From the NCBI GenBank assembly GCA_039649115.1, contig JBBWZQ010000340.1, positions 1 to 13,211 of the forward strand: 13,211 nucleotides of DNA, given 5' to 3'. How positions within the stretch are numbered: position 1 is the stretch's first letter; each line of letters begins with the position of its first letter. Under the pieces are notes generated by a model, which made no database searches, had not been told where the DNA came from, and saw only the letters and a list, made by a program, of their open reading frames with translations. Shown here piece after piece: positions 7,212 to 13,185 of the stretch. This stretch comes from DATEJJ01 sp039649115. GTDB taxonomy: Bacteria > Actinomycetota > Actinomycetes > Mycobacteriales > Micromonosporaceae. The position numbers and the translations under genes were made by a program.

Positions 7212-8032
7212 CGCACCGGCCTCGGCGTCGCCGGGTGCGAACCCGCCGTGACCAGCTCGGCCACCGCGTCGCGCGGACTCTTCTGCGTCACCAGACCCTC
7301 ACCCACCAGTACGGCATCGGCGCCGGACGAGGCGTAACGGATCAGATCGTGCGGCCCGCGTACGCCCGACTCGGCAATCTTCACGATGTTATTCGGAAGG
7401 CCGGGTGCGATGCGCTCGAATACTCCCCGGTCGACCTCCAGCGTGCGCAGGTCGCGGGCGTTCACGCCGATCACCCGGGCACCCGCGGCCAGCGCGCGGT
7501 CCGCCTCCTCCTCCGTGTGCACCTCCACCAGCGCGGTCATGCCCAGCGACTCGACCCGCTCCAGCAACCCCGCGAGGACGTTCTGCTCCAGCGCCGCGAC
7601 GATCAGCAGCACCAGGTCGGCGCGGTGCGCCCGCGCCTCGTGCACCTGGTAGCTGGAGACGATGAAGTCCTTGCGCAGCAGGGGCACGTCGACCGCGACC
7701 CGTACCGCGTCGAAGTCCTCCAGGCTGCCACCGAACCAGCGCGTCTCGGTCAGCACCGAGATGCACCGGGCGCCGCCGGCCGCGTACTCGCGGGCCAGGT
7801 CGGCCGGGTCGGGGATGTCGGCCAGCCGCCCCTTGGAGGGGGACGAGCGCTTCACCTCGGCGATCACGCCCACGCCCGGCTCGCGCAGCAGGGTGTACGC
7901 GTCCTTCGCAGGCGGCGCCTCGGCGGCGAGCGCGCGCACGCGCTCAAGCGGTACCTCCAGCTGCCGGGTCGCTACGTCCTCCCGTACGCCAGCCAGGATC
8001 TCATCGAGCACGCTCGGCCCCGCAGCTGACAT
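7208..8032 (-). CDS. trpC: Indole-3-glycerol phosphate synthase
   Basis: TrpC closes the indole ring, converting carboxyphenylamino-deoxyribulose phosphate to indole-3-glycerol phosphate with loss of CO2 and water. The 274-residue TIM barrel has all catalytic landmarks: Lys61 in IAEVKRSSPSKG, Lys121 in LLRKDFIV, Glu170 in LVEVHT, Asn191 in GVNARDL, and Glu221 in IAESGV. I chose ATG 8032 because VLDEILAGVRED then begins near the terminus as in relatives, and GGAGAGG lies 8 nt upstream. An in-frame ATG at 8056 (282 residues) has no ribosome binding site but stands 7 nt behind a TAGCAT -10-like box, so a leaderless longer form is possible. The frame stays open to 8131. The stop overlaps the trpB start. 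Confidence 0.96.
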   Translation of the reverse strand: MSAAGPSVLDEILAGVREDVATRQLEVPLERVRALAAEAPPAKDAYTLLREPGVGVIAEVKRSSPSKGRLADIPDPADLAREYAAGGARCISVLTETRWFGGSLEDFDAVRVAVDVPLLRKDFIVSSYQVHEARAHRADLVLLIVAALEQNVLAGLLERVESLGMTALVEVHTEEEADRALAAGARVIGVNARDLRTLEVDRGVFERIAPGLPNNIVKIAESGVRGPHDLIRYASSGADAVLVGEGLVTQKSPRDAVAELVTAGSHPATPRPVR

Positions 8033-8149
8033 CGGACTCGCCTCTCCGGGTGTCATGCTGCCGATGCTAGGGGGCACCACTTTTCGCAAGATGTCCGGGG
8101 TATGGCGCTCCTCACCAGACGCAGGCTGCATAATGCCCGCGGTGGTGCC
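8033..8149 (-). promoter_or_regulatory. Gap before trpC with a candidate internal promoter and a long-range inverted repeat
   Basis: On the minus strand TAGCAT (8069-8064) fits TAnnnT and lies 7 nt before the in-frame ATG at 8056. A TTGCGA at 8089-8084 is a possible but badly spaced (14 bp) -35 box. The 9-bp arms GGGCACCAC (8072-8080) and GTGGTGCCC (8142-8150) are perfect inverted repeats, each bordered on its outer side by CTAG (8067-8070 and 8150-8153) and separated by 61 bp. The right arm covers the stop region of the upstream gene. Function is unproven; an internal promoter for trpCBA is the simplest reading. Confidence 0.35.
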
Positions 8150-8710
8150 CTAGCGGCTGGGATCCTCGCCCCGGTCCAGCGCGTCCCACATCGCGACGTC
8201 CGAGGGGGATGGTCCGATCCGGTGGACCCGGTCCTCGGTCGGCTCCACGCCCGGCGGCACCTCGCTCACCGGCCGGGGCCGCTCGTATCGGGCACCCATC
8301 GCCGGCCAGCTGCGCCCGCGCGCCACCGCCAGGGCTCCCCCGGCGGCCACCACGAGTCCCGCGGGCAGGCACAGCACGGGCCACAACGGGCGCACCCCGG
8401 GCACCTCGGCCAGGCCGTACCCGCCGCCCGCGACCACCCCCAGCCCGGCGAGCAGCACCACGCCGCCGACGAGGGAGCGCACCCCGCCCCGCGTCGCCAG
8501 CAGCGCGCCGGCGCCGGCCAGCGCCACCAGCGCCAGCGCGGACAGCCACGGCGCCTCCGCGGTGCCGGAGCGCGCGACGTGCAGGGCGGACAGCGGCGGC
8601 GGCTGGATCTGCAACTGGACGGCCCAGGTGCGGGTGACCGCCAGCAGCGCGAGCAGCGCGCCCACGACACACGCCAGCACCGCCGTCGCCAAGCCCCCCC
8701 GCGCGCTCAT
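8150..8710 (-). CDS. Trp biosynthesis-associated membrane protein (TIGR02234 / Trp_oprn_chp type)
   Basis: This 186-residue polytopic membrane protein belongs to the actinobacterial family found next to trp genes; its biochemical role is not known. Hydrophobic segments lie at about 8-26, 55-73, 77-97 and 107-130. The first loop RTWAVQLQIQPPPLSALHVARSG (27-49) matches the family pattern of a tryptophan, paired prolines and a Gly/Ala-rich turn before helix 2. The cytoplasmic tail includes WPAMGARYER (135-144) and the terminal WDALDRGEDPS, both family-like. Start ATG 8710 is chosen because GAGGA lies 7 nt upstream and the first helix follows directly; the frame is open further upstream but that extension overlaps trpE. 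It sits 61 nt after trpE and 117 nt before trpC. No HGxxPAAW-type small gene follows it. Confidence 0.88.
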   Translation of the reverse strand: MSARGGLATAVLACVVGALLALLAVTRTWAVQLQIQPPPLSALHVARSGTAEAPWLSALALVALAGAGALLATRGGVRSLVGGVVLLAGLGVVAGGGYGLAEVPGVRPLWPVLCLPAGLVVAAGGALAVARGRSWPAMGARYERPRPVSEVPPGVEPTEDRVHRIGPSPSDVAMWDALDRGEDPSR

Positions 8711-8771
8711 CGCCGGTCCTCGCTTCGCAGCGGCTCGGCGCTCCGCTGGCTGATTCGCTCGCTCCGCGCGG
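8711..8771 (-). repeat. trpE downstream intergenic repeat of the GCGAAGCGAGG type
   Basis: The 61-bp gap between trpE and the membrane-protein gene is built of short related words. On the minus strand GCGGAGCG occurs twice, followed by GCGAAGCGAGG, which also supplies the ribosome binding site of the next gene. A 6-bp stem CAGCGG/CCGCTG (8728-8733 and 8743-8748) with a 9-nt loop lies within it. I recall closely similar intergenic strings from Micromonospora-type genomes, but this needs a database search. Confidence 0.5.
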
Positions 8772-10304
8772 TCATCGGGCCGGGCGCAATGTCTCGGCGG
8801 CGGCGATGGCGGCGAGCACGGCGGCGGCCTTGTTGCGGGTCTCCTGTTCTTCCGCGCCCGGATCGGAGTCCGCGACCACGCCACCGCCGGCCTGGACGTA
8901 GGCCACCCCGTCGCGCAGCAGCGCGGTGCGGATCGCGATCGCCGTGTCCAGGTCGCCGCCGAAGCCGAAGTACCCGACGATCCCGCCGTACAGGCCGCGT
9001 CTGGTCGGTTCCAGCTCCTCGATGATCTCCATGGCGCGCACCTTCGGCGCTCCCGAGAGGGTACCGGCGGGGAACGTGGCCACCAGCGCGTCGAACGCGG
9101 TGTGCTCGGCCGACAACTCTCCGACAACCGTCGAGACGATGTGCATCACATGGCTGTACCGCTCGATCGTCGCGAACTCGGGAACCTCCACGGTTCCTGG
9201 TACGCACACCCGCCCCAGATCGTTACGTCCCAGGTCGACGAGCATGACGTGCTCGGCCCGCTCCTTCGGGTCGGCGAGCAGTTCGGCCGCGAGCCGCCCG
9301 TCCTCCTCCGGCGTCGGGCCGCGCCAGCGGGTACCGGCGATCGGGTGCAGCAGCGCCCGCCCCCCGGTCACCTTGAGGTGCGCCTCGGGCGAGGAGCCCA
9401 CCACGTCGAACCCGTCGAAGCGCAGCAGGTACATGTACGGGCTGGGGTTGCTGGCGCGCAGTACCCGGTAGATGTCCAGCGGGTCGGCGTCGGTCGGCCG
9501 CTCGAAGCGCTGCGCCACCACGATCTGGAAGCACTCGCCGTCCCGGATCGCCTCCTTCGCCGCCTCCACCGCCTTCGGGTGCAGCCCCGGCGCGGTGCGC
9601 GAGACGACGTGCCCGACGCCCGGGAAGTCCACTGTGGACACCATGGGCGGGGTGGGCCGGGACAGCGCGCTCGTCATCGCGTCCAGCCGCCCGATCGCGT
9701 GGTGGTACGCCGCGCTCGCCTGCGCGTCGTCCGGATCCACCGGGAGGATCGCGTTGGCCACCAGCAGCGCGGAGCCGGTGTAGTGGTCGAGCACCACGAG
9801 GTCGGTGGCCAGCTGCATGCCCAGCTCCGGCGTGTGCAGGTCGTCCTCGGCCAGCTCGGGCAGGCGCTCGAAGCGCCGCACGATGTCGTAGGCGAGGAAG
9901 CCGACCAGCCCACCGGTCAGCGGCGGCAGGTCCTCGCCGGTGCGAGGGGTACCGGAGGCGGCCAGCGCGCGTACGGTGTCGCGCAGCACGCTCACCGGAT
10001 CGCCCTCGCGCGGTACCCCCTCGGGCGGATTGCCCAACCACAGCGCCTGCCCGTTCCGCTCGGTCAGCGTCGCGGCGCTGCGTACTCCTACGAACGAGTA
10101 CCGCGACCAAGCCGTACCGCCGGAGGCGCTGCCCTGTTCGGCGGACTCCAGCAGGAAGGTGCCCGGCCCACCGGCGAGCTTGCGGTAGACGCCGACCGGC
10201 GTCTCGCCGTCGGCCAGGAGCCGGCGGGTCACCGGTACCACCCGGTGCGCCCGGGCGAGCGTCTGGAAGGTTTCCTCGTCCGGGGTCACGACTCCGGTCG
10301 TCAC
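8772..10304 (-). CDS. trpE: Anthranilate synthase component I
   Basis: TrpE converts chorismate to anthranilate using ammonia from the TrpG glutaminase (not in this window), the committed step of tryptophan synthesis. It has 510 residues, full length. The tryptophan feedback-binding site is present: LLES at 51-54 and NPSPYMYLL at 286-294. The catalytic chorismate-binding half shows PIAGTRWRG (321-329), His352 and the Mg-site segment HVMLVDLGRNDLG (352-364), PAGTLSGAPKVRAMEII (412-428), GGIVGYFGFGGD, and QAGGGVVADSDP (471-482). Retained LLES and NPSPYM imply feedback inhibition by Trp. GTG 10304 was chosen because it overlaps the hisI stop (GTGA), giving coupling and the correct N-terminus; the open frame extends upstream only inside hisI. 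No fused TrpG domain is present. Confidence 0.98.
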   Translation of the reverse strand: MTTGVVTPDEETFQTLARAHRVVPVTRRLLADGETPVGVYRKLAGGPGTFLLESAEQGSASGGTAWSRYSFVGVRSAATLTERNGQALWLGNPPEGVPREGDPVSVLRDTVRALAASGTPRTGEDLPPLTGGLVGFLAYDIVRRFERLPELAEDDLHTPELGMQLATDLVVLDHYTGSALLVANAILPVDPDDAQASAAYHHAIGRLDAMTSALSRPTPPMVSTVDFPGVGHVVSRTAPGLHPKAVEAAKEAIRDGECFQIVVAQRFERPTDADPLDIYRVLRASNPSPYMYLLRFDGFDVVGSSPEAHLKVTGGRALLHPIAGTRWRGPTPEEDGRLAAELLADPKERAEHVMLVDLGRNDLGRVCVPGTVEVPEFATIERYSHVMHIVSTVVGELSAEHTAFDALVATFPAGTLSGAPKVRAMEIIEELEPTRRGLYGGIVGYFGFGGDLDTAIAIRTALLRDGVAYVQAGGGVVADSDPGAEEQETRNKAAAVLAAIAAAETLRPAR

Positions 10305-10654
10305 TGGTCCTTCTCCTCGAAGATCAGGTCGGCGAAACAGCTGTGGGTACCGGTGTGGCACGCCGGACCCACCTGCTCCACCCTGACAAGTAGCGCGTCC
10401 CCGTCGCAGTCCAGCGCCACCGAGCGTACGTACTGGTGGTGGCCTGAGGTCTCGCCCTTCACCCAGTACCGCTGCCGGCTGCGCGACCAGTATGTGGCCC
10501 GACCGGTCGTCACGGTGCGGCGCAGCGCCTCCTCGTCCATCCACGCGAGCATCAGCACGTCGCCGGTATCGTGCTCCTGCACCACCGCCGCCACCAGGCC
10601 CGCGGCGTCCCGGGACAGGCGGGCGGCGATCTTCGGATCCAGTGCTGCCGTCAC
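10301..10654 (-). CDS. hisI: Phosphoribosyl-AMP cyclohydrolase
   Basis: HisI opens the adenine ring of phosphoribosyl-AMP, the third step of histidine synthesis, as a cytoplasmic Zn- and Mg-dependent homodimer. The 117-residue protein is the stand-alone form without a HisE domain. VLMLAWMDEEAL (33-44) and ATYWSRSRQRYWVKGETSGHHQ (53-74) are family signatures. The metal sites are intact: Asp82-Cys83-Asp84-x-Asp86 (DCDGD) and Cys99/Cys106 in GPACHTGTHSC. The start is GTG 10654, preceded by GGAGG with a run of Gs 8 nt upstream. Its stop overlaps the trpE GTG, so it is the first gene of the cluster and translation into trpE is coupled. No other his gene is in the window, so this gene travels with trp rather than his partners, as in other actinobacteria. 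Confidence 0.98.
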   Translation of the reverse strand: MTAALDPKIAARLSRDAAGLVAAVVQEHDTGDVLMLAWMDEEALRRTVTTGRATYWSRSRQRYWVKGETSGHHQYVRSVALDCDGDALLVRVEQVGPACHTGTHSCFADLIFEEKDQ

Positions 10655-11070
10655 CCGTTCAACCCCCCTCCGCTCGCCCTGTTGGCCGGTGGCCGGGCTG
10701 CTCGCGCCCGATTCTTCCCTACTCTGTCAGCCAGTCGCCAAGCGGTACCACATCCGTAACAAGCCAGGCGCGGATATCGCTAGGACAGTTCATTTTGGGG
10801 GCTGTGTGGATGGTCACAAGGGGGTACCGTGGTGGTGCGTCGCCGCGGCATCTGGGCGATCGTCCACTCCCTGCACATCCCTTCGGGTCTCCGCTGCCAT
10901 AGCGGCCGTCCGGCTGGCTCTGCCGTCCGGACACGCCGTCGTGGTGTCTCCTGGCGTACCTGCGTACAGGCCGTTGGACGGATGCACCGACTGTCCCCGC
11001 TGCGAGCACCAGCAGACCCGTGTCCGGTGGCCGCGCCCACCGCCGGACCCAGCGGACGGAGGACTTGTCC
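10655..11070. promoter_or_regulatory. 416-bp divergent intergenic region between hisI and the acidic repeat gene
   Basis: This region must carry the promoters of both the hisI-trp cluster and the acidic repeat gene. I found no confident -35/-10 pair for either; TACCGT at 10825-10830 is the only good plus-strand TAnnnT hexamer and lacks a -35. On the minus strand a 24-codon frame at 10793-10719 contains two Trp codons, but it has no ribosome binding site. Just before hisI, CGGGC and GCCCG can form a 5-bp stem, without a T tract. A stronger hairpin lies next to the acidic gene and is listed separately. GC content dips around 10740-10800, the most promoter-like part. CCGTCCGG is directly repeated near 10907 and 10923. 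Confidence 0.4.
11022..11048 (+). promoter_or_regulatory. Leader hairpin upstream of the acidic repeat gene
   Basis: GTCCGGTGG (11022-11030) pairs with CCGCCGGAC (11040-11048) over nine positions with one G-U wobble and a 9-nt loop. The stem ends 9 nt before the GGAGGA ribosome binding site of the downstream gene. It could be a translational control element or an mRNA-stabilising leader stem. Only the pairing is seen; a role is inference. Confidence 0.45.
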
Positions 11071-13167
11071 ATGCAAGCAAACATCGAACAGCCGGTCGGC
11101 TCGCAAGCCGCACCGGCCGCCGAGGGGGTTGTCGTCCCGCCCCCGCGTCCACCAGTCGAGGACCGAGTCGCCGAGGAAGCCGTCGCGGTCGCCGTCGTTG
11201 GCGAGTCGGTGGCGGACGAGGCTGAGGTTGTCGCCGATGAGGCGGCGGAGGGGGTTGTCGTCGATGCGGACGATGCTCCGGCGGTGACCGAGGCGGACGC
11301 GGCTGGCGAAGTCGAGGCCGTGGAAATCAACGACATTGAGGCCGAAGCGGACGAGGCGGAGCCGGTCGACGCCGAAGCCGAAGACATCGCGGTGGAGGCG
11401 GTCGACGCCACGGACGTCGACGCGGAAGCGGTTGAGGTTGAGGCCGTGGACGTCGAAGCCGACGAGACCGAGCCGGAAGCGATCGAGGCTGACGCCGTGG
11501 TAACCGAGGACGTCGACGCGGACCCGGTCGCCGCCGAGCCCGTCGACGCCGAAGCCGACGAAGCCGAGCCGGAAGCGGTCGAGGCTGAGGCCGTCGTAGC
11601 CGAGGACGTCGACGCGGACCCGATTGCCGCCGAGCCCGTCGACGCCGAAGCCGAAGCCGAGCCTGAAGCGGTCGACGCTGACACCGTCGTAGCCGAGGAC
11701 GACGACACGCACCAGGTCGCCGCCCAGCCCGTCGGCGCCGAAGCCGACGAGACCGAGCCTGAGGCAGTTGACGCGGACGCCGAGGCCGAGGCTGAAGGGG
11801 TCGAAGCCGAGGCGGTCGAGACCGAGGACATCGAGGCCGAAGCCGGCGAGGCCGAGCCCGAGGCCGTCGAGCCCGAGGCCGTCGAGCCCGAGGCCGTCGA
11901 GCCCGAGGCCGTCGAAACCGAGGCCGTCGAAACCGAGGCCGTCGAAACAGAGGCCGTCGAAACCGAGTCCGTCGAAACCGAGGCCGTCGAAACCGAGGCC
12001 GTCGAAACCGGGGACATTGAGGCCGAAGCGGACGAGGCCGAGCCGGAGACCATCGACTCGGAAACCGCTGAAACAGAAGACATCGAGGCCGAAGCCGACG
12101 AGGCCGAGCCAGCGATCGCCGATGTCGAAGCCGAGGAGACCGAGCCCGCGACCCCGGAAGCGGAAGCCGCCGAGATCGAAGACATTGAGGCCGGGGCCGA
12201 CGTCGAGCCTGAGGCCGTCGAAGCCGAGGCCGAAGAGGCTGAACCTGAGGCCGTCGAAGCCATCGAAGTCGAAGAGGTTGAGGAGGAGGCCGAGCCCGAG
12301 ACCATCGACGCCGAGGCTGAAGTCGAGGAAGTCGAGGCTGAGACCGTCGACGCAGCGGCCGTGGCCGAAACGCCCGAGCCGGAAGTGGCTGAGATCGAGG
12401 CCGTCGAGACCGAGGTGGAGGGCGAAGAGGCGCCCGAAGTCGTGACGGCGGAAGCCGAGGAGCCGCAGCCGGTCAAGGCGGCCGACGAGAGGCCAGAGGA
12501 GGTCGAGGCTCTGGCGGCCGCACTTGACGAGGCCGAGGCAGAGCTGGCCGAGGCAGAGGTGGCCGAGGTCACCGAGCCGGTCGCGGAGGCCGAAGCTGTC
12601 GAAGCCGAAGCTGTCGAGGCCGAAGCTGTCGAGGCCGAAGCTGTCGAGGCCGAGGCGGCTGACGCTGAGGAGATCGCGGTCGAGCCGTCCGTCGCTGAGG
12701 CGGCCGTCGCCGCCGCCGAGGGAATCGTCGCCGAGGCAGCGGCCGCCGCCGAGGTCGAGGGGCAGACACCGGGCACCGAACCGACCGCGCCGGTCGAGCC
12801 CGTTGCGGAGGCCGGGGCCGAGGGCGCGGCGTCGGCGGCCGTCGAGGGCGTCGTCGAAACGAAGGTGGCACCGCTGCGGCCGGGCGACGTCTCCGAAACC
12901 ACGATCGCGGTATGGGCACCGGACCGCGCGGAGGCGTTCCGCCGGCACCTGCAGGAGGTACAGGCCCGGTTCGTGGACGACCCGCGGGAGGCGGTCTCGG
13001 AGGCTCAGTCGCTCGTGGCCGACGCGGTGCGGTCGCTGGCCGAGGCGCTGCTGGCCGAGCAGCTCAGCCTGGATCCGCGTACGCACTCCGAGAACCCGGA
13101 CACGGAGTCCCTCCGCATCGCCCTGCGCGGCTACAAAGACTTCCTGGAGCGCGTACTGGCTCTGTGA
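11071..13167 (+). CDS. Large acidic Glu/Ala/Val-rich repeat protein with a conserved C-terminal domain
   Basis: I do not recognise a function. The 698-residue product starts at ATG 11071, with GGAGGA 7 nt upstream; an in-frame start at 11020 is possible but less well supported. Residues 1-35 are Pro/Ala-rich. From about 45 to 600 the chain is almost only Glu, Asp, Ala, Val, Pro and Thr, with very few Lys, Arg or aromatics, so it should be highly negative and mostly disordered. It contains three 31/32-residue repeats (about 146-238), ten EAVEP/EAVET pentapeptides (264-313) and four EAEAV pentapeptides (506-525). Residues 610-698 are of normal composition: AVWAPDRAEAFRRHLQ, FVDDPREAV, SLVADAVRSLAEAL and LRGYKDFLERVLAL, a helical domain I associate with other actinobacterial hypothetical proteins (FVDxPR..AV). 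There is no signal peptide or membrane segment. It is probably cytoplasmic and monocistronic, divergent from hisI. Confidence 0.85.
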   Translation: MQANIEQPVGSQAAPAAEGVVVPPPRPPVEDRVAEEAVAVAVVGESVADEAEVVADEAAEGVVVDADDAPAVTEADAAGEVEAVEINDIEAEADEAEPVDAEAEDIAVEAVDATDVDAEAVEVEAVDVEADETEPEAIEADAVVTEDVDADPVAAEPVDAEADEAEPEAVEAEAVVAEDVDADPIAAEPVDAEAEAEPEAVDADTVVAEDDDTHQVAAQPVGAEADETEPEAVDADAEAEAEGVEAEAVETEDIEAEAGEAEPEAVEPEAVEPEAVEPEAVETEAVETEAVETEAVETESVETEAVETEAVETGDIEAEADEAEPETIDSETAETEDIEAEADEAEPAIADVEAEETEPATPEAEAAEIEDIEAGADVEPEAVEAEAEEAEPEAVEAIEVEEVEEEAEPETIDAEAEVEEVEAETVDAAAVAETPEPEVAEIEAVETEVEGEEAPEVVTAEAEEPQPVKAADERPEEVEALAAALDEAEAELAEAEVAEVTEPVAEAEAVEAEAVEAEAVEAEAVEAEAADAEEIAVEPSVAEAAVAAAEGIVAEAAAAAEVEGQTPGTEPTAPVEPVAEAGAEGAASAAVEGVVETKVAPLRPGDVSETTIAVWAPDRAEAFRRHLQEVQARFVDDPREAVSEAQSLVADAVRSLAEALLAEQLSLDPRTHSENPDTESLRIALRGYKDFLERVLAL
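11506..11783 (+). repeat. 93/96-bp higher-order tandem repeat in the acidic gene
   Basis: Three consecutive units begin with GAGGAC at 11506, 11602 and 11695 (spacings of 96 and 93 bp). Each encodes a version of EDVDADPVAAEPVDAEAD followed by EAEPEAVEA and a VVA turn. Units 1 and 2 are closely similar at nucleotide level; unit 3 has diverged (EDDDTHQVAAQPVGAEAD). A degenerate fourth copy may precede them at about 11413-11505. Confidence 0.8.
11860..12009 (+). repeat. 15-bp minisatellite, ten copies, encoding EAVEP/EAVET
   Basis: Ten head-to-tail 15-bp units run without interruption. Three are GAGGCCGTCGAGCCC (EAVEP); seven are GAGGCCGTCGAAACC or single-base variants (EAVET, one ESVET). The units share codons as well as amino acids, which points to recent slippage expansion. 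The switch from GAGCCC to GAAACC is abrupt after unit 3. Confidence 0.93.
12586..12645 (+). repeat. Second 15-bp minisatellite, four copies, encoding EAEAV
   Basis: Four 15-bp units GAGGCCGAAGCTGTC (the second with GAA in place of GAG) are followed by a decayed fifth at 12646-12660. The codons for the Glu-Ala-Val core (GAA GCT GTC) differ from those of the first array (GAG GCC GTC), so the two arrays expanded independently. Confidence 0.9.
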
Positions 13168-13185
13168 AGTTCGCGATCGTGGTCG

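Noticed and set aside
9102..11225. 707-codon plus-strand frame over trpE and hisI
   Set aside because: Antisense shadow of trpE/hisI with arginine-rich low-complexity translation.
10829..11287. Small plus-strand frame beginning MVVRRRGIWAIVHSL
   Set aside because: Arg-rich, runs into the acidic gene in another frame, no ribosome binding site; most likely a chance open frame.
11860..12009. CRISPR-like regular spacing
   Set aside because: Fifteen-bp units are contiguous with no spacers and lie in frame inside a coding region.
10780..13086. Long minus-strand open frames through the acidic gene, one reading as FDGLG pentapeptide repeats (768 codons), one as SAST repeats (727 codons)
   Set aside because: They are complements of the GAGGCCGTCGAA-type repeats; no ribosome binding site or sensible start, and they overlap a well-supported plus-strand gene with a conserved C-terminal domain. 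The pentapeptide-repeat look is an artefact.
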